A stretch of DNA of 64,000 bases from Lysobacter firmicutimachus (GTDB lineage Bacteria > Pseudomonadota > Gammaproteobacteria > Xanthomonadales > Xanthomonadaceae): NCBI RefSeq assembly GCF_037027445.1, contig NZ_JBANDL010000002.1, positions 62,001 to 126,000 on the forward strand. Reading direction: 5' to 3'. Positions 41,512-49,785 of this stretch are shown here, piece after piece. A model generated the notes under the pieces. It saw nothing but the letters and a program-made list of their open reading frames with translations, had not been told where the DNA came from and did not search any database. Every line of letters starts with the position of its first letter. Position 1 is the stretch's first letter. A program made the translations under genes and the position numbers.

Positions 41512-43209
41512 TCAGCTGCGCGGGCGCTGATCCGCGCGCACCGATGCGATGGCCTCGGAAAAATCGGAGGCAAAACGCAGTTGCTGCCCATCGGGATGGA
41601 TGTGCATCTGTCGCAGGATAGCCAGAGGCTGAGGGCGCAGGCCGGAAAGAATCACTCGCGTGCCCTGCAATTCGCAGCGGCGCAGAAACTGTGTCAAGGC
41701 GGTGACGCCGCTGGCGTCGATGAGCGGAACCCAGCGCATGCGCAGAATGAACACCTTCGGCGGCGTGGGCAGTTGGTTGAGCGCTTCGTCCAGGCGATTG
41801 GCCACGGCGAAGAACAAGGGCCCCGAAATCTGGAAAGCTTCGACGCCGGGCGGTAGCTGCGCGCGCTGGTCGAGCTCTTCCCCGTTGCCTTCGTCGTGAT
41901 CGAGCAGCGAAATGTTCGATTGCATCTCGACGACTTCGCTCATGCGGTGCATGAACAGGAAGCTTGCCAATACCAGGCCGACTTCGATGGCGACGGTCAG
42001 ATCGAAAGCGACGGTGAGGGCGAAGGTCGCCAGCAGGATGGTTCTGTCGCCGATAGGGCCTTTCATCAGGTGAAGAAAACTTTCGACATCGGCCATCTGC
42101 CAGGCGACGACGACCAATAGGCCGGCGAGCGCGGCGAGCGGCACGTAGCCCATCAGGGGGGCGAGGACCAGCATGAAGATCAGCAGGAATCCGGCGTGGG
42201 CGATGCCCGCGACGGGTGTGCGGCCGCCGGCCCGGACGTTGACCGCCGTGCGCGCGATCGCGCCGGTCGCCGGCAATCCGCCGAACAGCGCGCTCCCCAC
42301 ATTGGCCACGCCCTGCGCGACCAACTCGCCGTTGGATCGATGACGCCCGCCAGTCATGCCGTCGGCGACCACGGCCGACAGCAAGGATTCGATGCCGGCC
42401 AGGAATGCGATCGTGAACGCGCTTGGAAACATCTCGAGCGTGCGCTCGAAAGGGATGCGTGGAATATCGAAGTCGGGCAGCGCGGCGGGTACGGCGCCGA
42501 AGCGGCGAGCGATGGTGTCCGCGGGCAGCGACAACGCCGTACTGGCGATGGTCGCGATCAGCAACGCGATCAGAAACCCCGGCCAGTTCGGGCGCCAGCG
42601 GCGCAACGCCAGCACCAGGGCGATGCAGCCGAGTGCGAGCGACGCGGGCGCCAGTTGCGCGCTGTCCAGGTGCTGGGCAAGGGCATGCATCCGCGCGAAG
42701 AACTCCGCCGGCAGCGCATCGATGCGCAGGCCGAGCAGATCCTTGATCTGGCTGAGGAAGATGCTGACGGCGATGCCCGCGGTGAAGCCCGTGACAACGG
42801 GTTGCGGGATGTATTTCATCAGCGCGCCGAGCCGCATCAAGCCGGCTGCGATCAACATCAGTCCTGCCAACAGGGTGCAGAGAATCAGCCCCTCGTAACC
42901 GAATTTCTGGATGACGGCGAAGACCACGGGAATGAACGCTGCGGTCGGGCCGCCAATCTGCACCCGCGAGCCACCGAGCAAGGAAATCAGCAGGCCGGCC
43001 ACGATGGCCGTGTGCAGGCCCTTCTCCGGCGCGACGCCGGAGGCGATCGCCAGCGCCATCGCAAGCGGCAGCGCGACGATGGCGACAGTCAAGCCCGCGA
43101 CGAGGTCGCGGCGAAAGTCCTCAAGGCGGTACCCATGCCGGAGGACCGTCAGCAGCTTCGGTTCGTACAGGCGCTGCAGCACGGAGAAGCGAGGCGACGG
43201 CGAGGCCAT
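41512..43209 (-). CDS. SulP-family anion transporter with STAS domain
   Basis: The 565-residue protein starts with the typical RRDLVAGLTVAIVALPLAMALAIASG and shows 10-12 hydrophobic segments. The SulP motif GGSRVQIGGPTAAFIPVV lies near residue 80-97. A cytoplasmic STAS domain follows at about 440-550 (VEAFQISGPLFFAVANRL... FILRMRWVPLIDASGVTAL). Family members move sulfate, bicarbonate or other anions across the inner membrane; the specific ion cannot be read. No carbonic anhydrase is adjacent. The gene stands alone, 42 bases from the XRE gene end. Confidence 0.95.
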   Translation of the reverse strand: MASPSPRFSVLQRLYEPKLLTVLRHGYRLEDFRRDLVAGLTVAIVALPLAMALAIASGVAPEKGLHTAIVAGLLISLLGGSRVQIGGPTAAFIPVVFAVIQKFGYEGLILCTLLAGLMLIAAGLMRLGALMKYIPQPVVTGFTAGIAVSIFLSQIKDLLGLRIDALPAEFFARMHALAQHLDSAQLAPASLALGCIALVLALRRWRPNWPGFLIALLIATIASTALSLPADTIARRFGAVPAALPDFDIPRIPFERTLEMFPSAFTIAFLAGIESLLSAVVADGMTGGRHRSNGELVAQGVANVGSALFGGLPATGAIARTAVNVRAGGRTPVAGIAHAGFLLIFMLVLAPLMGYVPLAALAGLLVVVAWQMADVESFLHLMKGPIGDRTILLATFALTVAFDLTVAIEVGLVLASFLFMHRMSEVVEMQSNISLLDHDEGNGEELDQRAQLPPGVEAFQISGPLFFAVANRLDEALNQLPTPPKVFILRMRWVPLIDASGVTALTQFLRRCELQGTRVILSGLRPQPLAILRQMHIHPDGQQLRFASDFSEAIASVRADQRPRS

Positions 43210-43251
43210 GGGCGCGGTCCGCTTGGGCTTTGGGGGGCGTTCCCGGCGACG

Positions 43252-43515
43252 CTATCCCTGGTCGGAGGGAGGCGACTTGAGTCGCACCCCTCGACCGGTG
43301 CCGTAGCTGGGGGTGTTTTCACCGATCAGTTCGACGCCCGCCGCATCCAAGGCGTTGACGATCTTGGTCAGGGTGTCGACCACGCCGCGAACATTGCCCG
43401 GGCTGGCCTCCATGCGCTGAATCGTAGGAAGCGATACGCCCGCCTTCTCGGCCAGGGTTTTCTGATCCATGCCCAACAGAGCCCGGGCGGCGCGAAGCTG
43501 GCTGGCCGTGATCAA
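43252..43515 (-). CDS. XRE-type helix-turn-helix regulator
   Basis: A TTG start at 43515 gives the standard beginning (M)ITASQLRAARALLGMDQKTLA; AGGGG precedes it. The HTH spans about residues 3-60 (KTLAEKAGVSLPTIQRMEAS), then VDTLTKIVNALDAAGVELIGE, a common arrangement in 85-residue XRE proteins. An upstream extension to 43620 is unlikely. It faces away from the gene at 43799, and the site at 43666-43701 lies between them, which suggests autoregulation and control of the neighbour. Confidence 0.85.
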   Translation of the reverse strand: MITASQLRAARALLGMDQKTLAEKAGVSLPTIQRMEASPGNVRGVVDTLTKIVNALDAAGVELIGENTPSYGTGRGVRLKSPPSDQG

Positions 43516-43665
43516 CGCGGTGCCCCTGCAGACGAAATGGCGGGAGGCTGAGCAGCAGGAGCGGTAGGGCAAGTCATCGTGGCCGTCGATAGAGGGGGCA
43601 AGGCGACGAATGATCGCCAATTACGTGCAGTTCGACACCCGGCTGAGGCGCATGTCATTCTTACA

Positions 43666-43701
43666 GCATCTATCTTGATGTGCAAAACATCTATTGATAG
43701 G
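43666..43701 (+). promoter_or_regulatory. Operator-like site 2 between the XRE gene and the 43799 gene
   Basis: GCATCTATCTTGATGT..., then ACATCTATTGATAGG, closely matches the site at 40062-40097, including the GATGT/ACATC inverted arms. It is the AT-rich centre of the divergent intergenic region and could overlap promoters on both strands. Confidence 0.6.
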
Positions 43702-43798
43702 CTTTGTATATCCAATCTGATCATGGCCGAGCCGTGGGCGGGCGGTGCAAGTGCGCGCCCGTTCAGCGCATGACGCATCGTTGTCAGGAGTCCTTCGC

Positions 43799-44182
43799 AT
43801 GTCTGCGCCACTGCCCCAATTGAGCACGTTGACCTTTGTGGGCTTCCAGCTCACCGCTGCGGTTGAGATCGAACTGCAGGGCAATCTGACCTTCTTTGAG
43901 GTCTATCGGGCCATCGAGCAGGGAACCTTGTTGGACGAGGTCGCCCGAGTAGCGCCAGGGGCGTGCGACTTCAGCATTTACCCGCCAGGCGGTGAGCAGC
44001 GTGCGGGCTTGCACGAAGCGCTGCGTCGAGCCGCCGGCGGCATCGAGGGGCGCGAGCGGCGCAAGGTCGGATTGATTTCCTCTGGCGTCCATTTGGTGTT
44101 GGCTTTGATCCTGGAGGCGATTCAGCAGTGCTATTGGATCGCACCCCGGGTGAATCTGCAGGACGCTCCCGCGGTCCAGTGA
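43799..44182 (+). CDS. Hypothetical protein, 127 aa, divergent from the XRE gene
   Basis: The ATG at 43799 has CAGGAG in front. The product reads LSTLTFVGFQLTAAVEIELQ and includes VGLISSGVHLVLALILEAIQQ, a possible hydrophobic helix. No family was recognised. It starts a run of small + strand genes to 45344. The operator-like site 98 bases upstream suggests control by the XRE protein. Confidence 0.65.
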   Translation: MSAPLPQLSTLTFVGFQLTAAVEIELQGNLTFFEVYRAIEQGTLLDEVARVAPGACDFSIYPPGGEQRAGLHEALRRAAGGIEGRERRKVGLISSGVHLVLALILEAIQQCYWIAPRVNLQDAPAVQ

Positions 44183-44201
44183 CGGCAAAGAGAGGACAAT
44201 C

Positions 44202-44444
44202 GTGCGGTTGGAGCCCGATCTGGAGTTGGCGGAGTTGCCTTGGCCGATCCTGGCATTCGTGGAGGACCACTTGGCGAACGACGATCGTTCGAGCGACGCG
44301 GAACTTGCGGCGCACTTCATGGCCAACGGCTTGACGCGTGCGCAAGCGATTGACGCGCTTCGCTTTCGCCAGGCGTATCAGGACGCCTTCTTCCTGACCC
44401 ACGAAACCCCCATCCGCTGCGGAGCGCGTTGCCGTCGAGCCTGA
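44202..44444 (+). CDS. Small hypothetical protein, 80 aa
   Basis: A GTG start at 44202 follows AGAGAGGA. The product, MRLEPDLELAELPWPILAF onwards, contains SSDAELAAHFMANGLTRAQAIDALRFRQAY, which resembles a short helical HTH-like module. It follows the previous gene by 19 bases and is probably cotranscribed. Function unknown. Confidence 0.6.
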   Translation: MRLEPDLELAELPWPILAFVEDHLANDDRSSDAELAAHFMANGLTRAQAIDALRFRQAYQDAFFLTHETPIRCGARCRRA

Positions 44445-44520
44445 CTCATCCATCCGACTGGTTGGCGCGCGGCCGCCGTTCTACGGTGCCGTTGGGTTCT
44501 CAGATTCTTTGGAGTTAAAA

Positions 44521-44733
44521 ATGATTGTGAAAGATAGTAATGGAACGCCGCTTGCCGATGGTGATTCGGTTCTGGTGATTAAGGATCTCAAGGTCAAGGG
44601 CACCTCGGTCACGCTCAAGCGCGGGACGCTTTGCAAAAATATCCGCTTGACCGACGACGAAGATCTCATCGAGTGCAACGTCGAAAAAGTCAAGGGCCTG
44701 GTGCTGCGCACCGAATTCCTGAAGAAGGCTTAG
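44521..44733 (+). CDS. PhnA/YjdM-type C-terminal domain protein
   Basis: The ATG at 44521 has TTTGGAG in front. The 70-residue product is essentially the PhnA C-terminal domain: VKDSNGTPLADGDSVLVIKD, LKVKGTSVTLKRGT and LVLRTEFLKK. Full PhnA proteins (about 110 aa) carry an additional N-terminal zinc ribbon that is absent here, which is common for short forms. Despite the name, a role in phosphonate use is not established for this family. It belongs to the run of small genes. Confidence 0.88.
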   Translation: MIVKDSNGTPLADGDSVLVIKDLKVKGTSVTLKRGTLCKNIRLTDDEDLIECNVEKVKGLVLRTEFLKKA

Positions 44734-44782
44734 CCCGAAGGCTTTCGCGTCAATCGCCGCAGTGATTTTTGGGAGAGGCCTG

Positions 44783-45136
44783 ATGACAGACAACGATCGA
44801 AAGATCGCTGAGCTTCGGCGGCGGATTCCGTCGTTCCGCTGCATTGACGGTTGCCATGATTGTTGTGGGCCGGTGACGGCGTCTTCTGAGGAAATGGCGC
44901 GGCTTCCGATCAAGACGGCGGCCGAACACGAGGCTGCCCTGGCCGATTGGACCTGTCCTCACCTGGGCCCAAGCGGCTGCCAGGCCTATGAGGAGCGGCC
45001 GCTGATCTGTCGGCTGTTCGGGACGACGCCGCGCCTGGCGTGTCCGAATGGTTGTCGCCCCGAGCAAATGATCGACGAACACGTCGAGCGCGAGGTCCAC
45101 GCCTTCCTCAGGCGTACCCGGCAAGTGTTGGTTTGA
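44783..45136 (+). CDS. YkgJ-family cysteine-cluster protein
   Basis: The start at 44783 (MTDNDRKIAELRRRIPSF) has GGGAGAGG upstream. The 117-residue product carries CIDGCHDCCGPV near residues 19-30 and later CPHLGPSGCQAYEERPLICRLFGT, the cysteine pattern of the YkgJ/Fe-S or zinc cluster family (CxxxCxxCC...C......C....RP..C). Such proteins are thought to bind a metal cluster; the role is unknown. It lies 49 bases after the PhnA-like gene. Confidence 0.88.
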   Translation: MTDNDRKIAELRRRIPSFRCIDGCHDCCGPVTASSEEMARLPIKTAAEHEAALADWTCPHLGPSGCQAYEERPLICRLFGTTPRLACPNGCRPEQMIDEHVEREVHAFLRRTRQVLV

Positions 45137-45140
45137 TGCC

Positions 45141-45344
45141 ATGATCGACCTCTCGCCCGACGAGCGCGCGGCCTTCTCGGTCTTGTTGAAGCGACCACCG
45201 CTGTTCAAGTGGGAGCGAGACGTGCTCACCGAGTTGGCGTTGGCCAGCTTGGAAAAGAAGGGGCTGATTCTCCGCGACGGGCCGGGCTGGCGGGTGTCAG
45301 AGTTGGGGCGCCGACGAGCGGAACTTGCGCGCACACCGCGATAG
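45141..45344 (+). CDS. Small winged-helix-like hypothetical protein, 67 aa
   Basis: The gene starts four bases after the YkgJ-type stop. The sequence FKWERDVLTELALASLEKKGLILRDGPGWRVSELG resembles the recognition helix and wing of a small winged-helix protein with a final R-R-x-x-L tail. It may bind DNA or simply be a fragment-sized regulator. Coupling to the preceding gene supports it as real. Confidence 0.55.
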   Translation: MIDLSPDERAAFSVLLKRPPLFKWERDVLTELALASLEKKGLILRDGPGWRVSELGRRRAELARTPR

Positions 45345-45400
45345 TGAAGGTGCGTCGACGCGCGCGCCCCCTGGGCTGGCGAGCCGAACCCGGAGCTTCG

Positions 45401-45694
45401 ATGTCGCTCAGCCCGGACAAAATACAGGCCCGGTACGTCGTGAAGCTGGAAAGTGCCCGGGACTATTGGCGTCTGGAGTCGTGTCCGGATCTGGACTGTT
45501 TCGAGATTCGGGAGGAACAAGCCTCCTTCGTCTTCCGGCGGCGGCCATCGAGATTGTTCCCGGCCCAAAAAATGCCGCCGAAAGCACGGGGCCGCCGAAG
45601 GAATGAGGCGGCCCCACGACAAGCTCCGTCGGGCGGGGAGGTCGAACCTCGCCGCGCCCGGGTACTCGTACTTTTACTGGATTGCCCGGCCTGA
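45401..45694 (+). CDS. Questionable small ORF, 97 aa
   Basis: A frame from ATG 45401 starts MSLSPDKIQARYVVKLESAR and looks coding for about 60 residues (LESCPDLDCFEIREEQASFVF). It then runs through a strong hairpin (45588-45615) into low-complexity sequence and overlaps the end of the convergent gene by 21 bases. It may be a real short gene whose 3' part is decayed. Confidence 0.35.
   Translation: MSLSPDKIQARYVVKLESARDYWRLESCPDLDCFEIREEQASFVFRRRPSRLFPAQKMPPKARGRRRNEAAPRQAPSGGEVEPRRARVLVLLLDCPA
45588..45615. terminator. Perfect 9-bp hairpin GGGGCCGCC/GGCGGCCCC
   Basis: The two arms (45588-45596 and 45607-45615) pair completely around a ten-base loop, between the small-gene run on + and the convergent membrane protein gene on minus. 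Neither side has a long T-run, so it would be a weak or Rho-assisted terminator. Confidence 0.45.
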
Positions 45695-46204
45695 GGCTTC
45701 GTGACCCGCGGCGTTCGAGTGCTTGGCCTGCCGGCGAAGGGCGATGACCTGCCATGCGGCGCCGATCAGATAGATGAGGAAGCACAAGCCGATGATCGCG
45801 GCCAGCTTCGGATCCTCCGGTCCGCTCGCCCAAGGCCGCCCGGCCGGAAGCCGGGTCAGGGTCTCGGTGAAGCCGGGAATGAAGTGGAAGAAGAACGTCA
45901 GCGAATAGGTCAACGTCGATACGTAGGCCGCGGCGCGGCCGAACCAGCGGTAGCGCTCGGCGCCGGCGGCCGCGACCAGCGCGGCCAGGGTGAGCAGGCT
46001 CAAGGCATGCGGCGGGCCGAAGCCGCCGTGATGGAAAATGAAAAGCCCGGTCACGCAGGCGGCGACGGTCAGCCAGACGTAGCCGCGGCCGCTGCGCCAG
46101 GCCAGCGCGATGCGGCCATGGCGAAGCAGGCAGGCCACGCCTGCGATCAGTGCGAGCAAGGCCAAGGCGGTGTGGAACGCTCCGAACGGGGTGATTCCCA
46201 ACAT
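45674..46204 (-). CDS. DUF2306-like integral membrane protein
   Basis: The ATG at 46204 is preceded by AGGAG. The 176-residue protein has about five hydrophobic segments (AFHTALALLALIAGVACL; YVWLTVAACVTGLFIFHHGG; LSLLTLAALVAAAG; and two more) and the family-like FHHGGFGPPHALSLL. The final membrane pair ends VIALRRQAKHSN. No enzymatic residues are evident. It follows the alpha/beta hydrolase gene by 53 bases, so the two may be cotranscribed. Confidence 0.75.
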   Translation of the reverse strand: MLGITPFGAFHTALALLALIAGVACLLRHGRIALAWRSGRGYVWLTVAACVTGLFIFHHGGFGPPHALSLLTLAALVAAAGAERYRWFGRAAAYVSTLTYSLTFFFHFIPGFTETLTRLPAGRPWASGPEDPKLAAIIGLCFLIYLIGAAWQVIALRRQAKHSNAAGHEASGRAIQ

Positions 46205-46257
46205 GGTCGCTACTCCTGGCTGAGCCGGGCCGCGGCGCGGCCCGGCGTGGCAAGCGG

Positions 46258-47256
46258 TCAGGACTTGAGGAACTCGAGCAGATCCTGGTTGAGCCGGTCC
46301 TTGTGGGTATCGGTGATGCCGTGCGGGCCGCCCGGATAGACGATCAGCCGGTTGTTCTTGATCAGCTTGGCCGAGGCGCGGGCGGCGGCGTCGATCGGCA
46401 CGACCTGGTCGTCGTCGCCGTGCACGATCAGCACCGGTACGTCGATCTTCTTCAGGTCCTCGGTGAAGTCGGTTTCGGAGAAGGCCTTGATGCAGTCGTA
46501 GGCGTTCTTGTGCCCCGCCCACATGCCCTGCATCCAGAACCAGTCGATCGCGCCCTGCGACTTCTTCGCGCCGGGTCGGTTGTAGCCGAAGAACGGGCCG
46601 GCGGCGAGATCCTTGTACAGCTGCGATCGGTCGGCGATCGAGCCGGCGCGCAGGCCGTCGAACACGTCGATCGGCAAGCCGCCCGGATTGGCGGCGGTCT
46701 TGAGCATCAGCGGCGGCACCGCCGAGATCAGGCCGGCCTTCTTCAGCCGTGCGGTGCCGTGGCGGCCGATGTAGCGCGCCACTTCGCCACCGCCGGTGGA
46801 GAAGCCGAACAGCGTCGCGCCCTTGAGGTCGAGGTGCTCGATCAGCTGCGCCAGATCGTCCGCGTAGTGATCCATGTCGTTGCCGTCCCAGGGCTGGCTG
46901 GATCGGCCGTGACCGCGGCGGTCGTGGGCGATGCAGCGATAGCCGTTGGACGCCAGGAAGAGCATCTGCGCCTCCCAGCTGTCTGCGCAGAGCGGCCAGC
47001 CGTGGCTGAAGACCACAGGTTCGCCGTCGCGCGGGCCCCAGTCCTTGTAGTAGATCTGCACATCGTCTTTGGTGGTGATGGTACCCATGGTCTTGGCTCC
47101 TATGGCCGGATCGGAAGAAGGTGAGGGATCGGCCGTCGCAGCGGCCGAAGGGGTTTCGGAACTGCAGGCCGCTAGGCCCAGGCCGGCGACGGCCAGTGCG
47201 GAGCCGGCGATGAGCAGTTGGCGACGGGTTTCGTCGATACGGGGCGGATTGGGCAT
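46258..47256 (-). CDS. Exported alpha/beta hydrolase (haloperoxidase/esterase type)
   Basis: The start at 47256 ([20 protein letters not shown]) gives a twin-arginine-like lipoprotein signal with LAAC as lipobox. The mature part is a non-heme chloroperoxidase-type alpha/beta hydrolase. It has the oxyanion HGWP, nucleophile Ser in GFSTGGG, Asp in [12 protein letters not shown] and His in GGPHGI. The family hydrolyses esters or peracids; the substrate is unknown. The residues after [20 protein letters not shown] match cytoplasmic homologues, so the signal is an N-terminal addition. Confidence 0.9.
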   Translation of the reverse strand: MPNPPRIDETRRQLLIAGSALAVAGLGLAACSSETPSAAATADPSPSSDPAIGAKTMGTITTKDDVQIYYKDWGPRDGEPVVFSHGWPLCADSWEAQMLFLASNGYRCIAHDRRGHGRSSQPWDGNDMDHYADDLAQLIEHLDLKGATLFGFSTGGGEVARYIGRHGTARLKKAGLISAVPPLMLKTAANPGGLPIDVFDGLRAGSIADRSQLYKDLAAGPFFGYNRPGAKKSQGAIDWFWMQGMWAGHKNAYDCIKAFSETDFTEDLKKIDVPVLIVHGDDDQVVPIDAAARASAKLIKNNRLIVYPGGPHGITDTHKDRLNQDLLEFLKS

Positions 47257-47382
47257 GGACGGCCTCGGTGAGCGGATTGCGGTGTACGGGTTGTAGCGAC
47301 GAATCTGAGTCGGCACCGGCGAGAGCCCGGAATTGCGCGATCGCGCTGTGCGGCTCCGGATCGAGCGTCGGTACGTGCTGCT

Positions 47383-47541
47383 TCAACTCAGCCAACGTTC
47401 GCCGGCGAGGAAACCCAACGTCATCGCCAGCACGAGCAAGGCGCCTTGGAGCTTGGGCGGCGCCGGAACTGGAATATCGACCAGGCGGCAGGCTGCGCCG
47501 ATCGCCAGCGCCAGGATCAGGCCGATCAAGGTAGCGGTCAT
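47383..47541 (-). CDS. XapX-type small membrane protein, second of a pair
   Basis: This 52-residue protein starts in an ATGA overlap with the previous gene. It has two hydrophobic helices and the XapX signature VPAPPKLQGALLVLAMTLGFLAG. XapX (DUF1427) proteins are tiny inner-membrane proteins of unknown role. The pair lies downstream of the amidohydrolase, as seen in related genomes. Confidence 0.82.
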   Translation of the reverse strand: MTATLIGLILALAIGAACRLVDIPVPAPPKLQGALLVLAMTLGFLAGERWLS

Positions 47542-47777
47542 GATTTGTCGCGCTCCGCGACGTCGCGGGTCAGTCCGGTGGGACCGCCGCAGTCGTGCAC
47601 GCGCATCGCCGGGCGGCGTGCGAGGAAACGGTCGGCGAGCGTGTAACCCCCGGTCATCGCCACCACCAGCAGGGCGCCGGCCAGGGCCGGCGGCGCGGGC
47701 GAAGGGATGCCCAGCGCCCGGCACCCCAGGCCGATGCCGAAGCCCAACAGCAAGCCGGCCAACAGCTTTGGATTCAT
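47538..47777 (-). CDS. XapX-type small membrane protein, first of a pair
   Basis: The 79-residue protein starts MNPKLLAGLLLGFGIGLGCR and continues SPAPPALAGALLVVAMTGGYTLAD, the XapX core. A cytoplasmic tail with HDCGGPTG follows. Its stop overlaps the next XapX start. It lies 33 bases downstream of the amidohydrolase gene and is probably in the same transcript. Confidence 0.82.
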   Translation of the reverse strand: MNPKLLAGLLLGFGIGLGCRALGIPSPAPPALAGALLVVAMTGGYTLADRFLARRPAMRVHDCGGPTGLTRDVAERDKS

Positions 47778-47810
47778 GCGAGCTCCAGCGCGAATGCGTT
47801 CGAAGAGAAG

Positions 47811-49769
47811 TCAGAATGCGAAGCAGGAGCAGCCCAATGCACCCCAGAAGCCGCGTTCGTCGGCCAACGGCACGGCATGCCGCGCGGCATGGCCGTGCGG
47901 ATGTGCGTGGCAGGCGCCGCCGTGCGCTTGGGCGTGCGCCTGGCCCAGACCCGCTACGGCCTGGATCAACGTGCCCGGCTGGTAGCCGCCGAAGCGCCCC
48001 ACCGGCGACCAGTCCGGCATCGGCGCCGGCAGTTCGGGCGCCAGCGGCGCGAACTCGCCGTCGCCGTGCACCACGCGCCCGCCGAGCACGGTCAGCAGAC
48101 TGGTGATCGCCGGGATCTCGGCGTCGGCGACGCTGAAGTAGTCGGCCGACAGGACGGCGAAATCGGCGAACTGCCCCGGTATCAGCGCGCCTTTGCGGGT
48201 CTGCTCCGCAGAGAACCAGGCGCTGCCCTGGGTGTACAAGCGCAGCGCCTGCTCGCGTTCGACCAGGTTGTCGTCGCCGTACATCGCCAGCCCGCCGACG
48301 GTGCGACCGGTGCTGAGCCAGTACAGCGCGACCCATGGGTTGTAGCTGGCCACGCGGGTGGCGTCGGTGCCCGCACCGACCGGTACGCCGGCGGCGAGCA
48401 TGCGCCGCACCGGCGGCGTACGCCGCAGCGCGTCCGGGCCGTAGCGTTGCAGGAAGTACTCGCCCTGGTAGGCCATGCGGTGCTGGATCGCAATGCCGCC
48501 GCCGAGCGCGCCGATGCGCTCGATGTTGCGGTCCGATATGGTTTCGGCGTGATCGATGAACCAGTTCAGTCCGCGCAGCGGAATTTCGCGATCGACCCGC
48601 TCGTAGACGTCGAGGATGCGATCGATGCTCTCGTCGTAAGTGGCATGGATGCGGAACGGCCAGCGCCTTTCGCCCAACAGGCGCACCACCCGCTCCAGAT
48701 CGGGCTCCAGCTCCGCCGGCAGCTCCGGACGCGGCTCGCGGAAGTCTTCGAAGTCGGCCGCGGAAAACACCAGCATCTCGCCCGCGCCGTTGTGGCGCAG
48801 CAGGTCGTCGCCCTCGCGCGGCGCCAGCAGCGCGCTCCAACGCTCGAAATCGGCCAGTTCGCCGCCCTTGTTCTGGGTGAACAGGTTGTAGGCGATGCGC
48901 ACGGTCAACTGATCGTCTGCGTGCAACTCGCGAATGATCCGATAGTCGTCGGGGTAGTTCTGGAACCCGCCGCCGGCATCGATCACCGAGGTGATGCCGA
49001 GGCGGTTGAGCTCGCGCATGAAGTGGCGAGTGGAGTTGCGCTGATACTCGATCGGCAGTTTCGGCCCTTTCGCCAACGTGGCGTAGAGGATCAGCGCATT
49101 GGGCTTGGCCAGCAGCAACCCCGTCGGATTGCCGGCCTTGTCGCGTTCGATCCGGCCGCCCGGCGGATCCAGGCTGTTTCTGTCGTAGCCGACGGCGCGC
49201 AAGGCCGCGCGGTTGAGCAGGGCGCGGTCGTACAGGTGCAGGATGAACACCGGGGTGTCGGGCGCGGCCGCGTTGATTTCCTCGAGGGTCGGCAGGCGCT
49301 TCTCGACGAACTGATGCTCGCTGAATCCGCCGACCACCCGCACCCACTGCGGCGCCGGGGTGCGTGCGGCCTGTTCGCGCAGCATCGCCATCGCATCGGC
49401 CAGGCTGCGCACGCCGTCCCAACGCAGTTCCAGGTGGTAGTTGAGCCCGCCGCGGATCAGATGGATGTGGCTGTCGTTGAGCCCGGGAATCAGGCGCCGG
49501 CCGCCGGCGTCGATGCGCTGCGTTCCCGGGCCGGCGAGCGCGGCGATCTGCGCATCGTCGCCGACAGCGAGTACACGGCCGTCGGCCACGGCCAGGGCCG
49601 TGGCCGACGGACGCTGCGGGTCGAGCGTGGTGACGCGCGCGTTGAGGACGATCAGGTCGGCCATGGCGGAGGAACCTCGCGGGGCGTGCACACCCCCGCC
49701 GCTTAGACAGCCCGCGAGCGGACCGGCCAGAGTGGCGGCGAGCAGGCGGCGGCGGGTGCGGTCGGTCAT
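47811..49769 (-). CDS. Exported amidohydrolase (YtcJ-like) with a His-rich C-terminus
   Basis: The start at 49769 (MTDRTRRRLLAATLAGPLAG) gives a twin-arginine and lipoprotein-type signal (LAGC). The 652-residue protein has the amidohydrolase metal motif GLNDSHIHL, later RIHATYDESI, DHAETI and GTDATR, as in YtcJ/amidohydrolase-3 enzymes. After the enzyme core a tail of about 60 residues contains AHAQAHGGACHAHPHGHAARH and ends GCSCFAF, a likely metal-binding extension. Substrate unknown. It is followed by the isochorismatase and AraC genes on the same strand upstream and the XapX pair downstream. Confidence 0.9.
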   Translation of the reverse strand: MTDRTRRRLLAATLAGPLAGCLSGGGVHAPRGSSAMADLIVLNARVTTLDPQRPSATALAVADGRVLAVGDDAQIAALAGPGTQRIDAGGRRLIPGLNDSHIHLIRGGLNYHLELRWDGVRSLADAMAMLREQAARTPAPQWVRVVGGFSEHQFVEKRLPTLEEINAAAPDTPVFILHLYDRALLNRAALRAVGYDRNSLDPPGGRIERDKAGNPTGLLLAKPNALILYATLAKGPKLPIEYQRNSTRHFMRELNRLGITSVIDAGGGFQNYPDDYRIIRELHADDQLTVRIAYNLFTQNKGGELADFERWSALLAPREGDDLLRHNGAGEMLVFSAADFEDFREPRPELPAELEPDLERVVRLLGERRWPFRIHATYDESIDRILDVYERVDREIPLRGLNWFIDHAETISDRNIERIGALGGGIAIQHRMAYQGEYFLQRYGPDALRRTPPVRRMLAAGVPVGAGTDATRVASYNPWVALYWLSTGRTVGGLAMYGDDNLVEREQALRLYTQGSAWFSAEQTRKGALIPGQFADFAVLSADYFSVADAEIPAITSLLTVLGGRVVHGDGEFAPLAPELPAPMPDWSPVGRFGGYQPGTLIQAVAGLGQAHAQAHGGACHAHPHGHAARHAVPLADERGFWGALGCSCFAF

Positions 49770-49785
49770 TTCGGAGGGCCGCGGC

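Noticed and set aside
42196..43551. A 451-codon + strand frame opposite the SulP gene
   Set aside because: It is antisense to a clear SulP transporter; the Arg/Gln/Gly-rich translation is a codon-bias artefact.
47383..49422. A 679-codon minus-strand frame covering the amidohydrolase region
   Set aside because: Most of it is out of frame with the real amidohydrolase and XapX pair. Only its last 52 codons (47541 to 47383) are real, as the second XapX gene.
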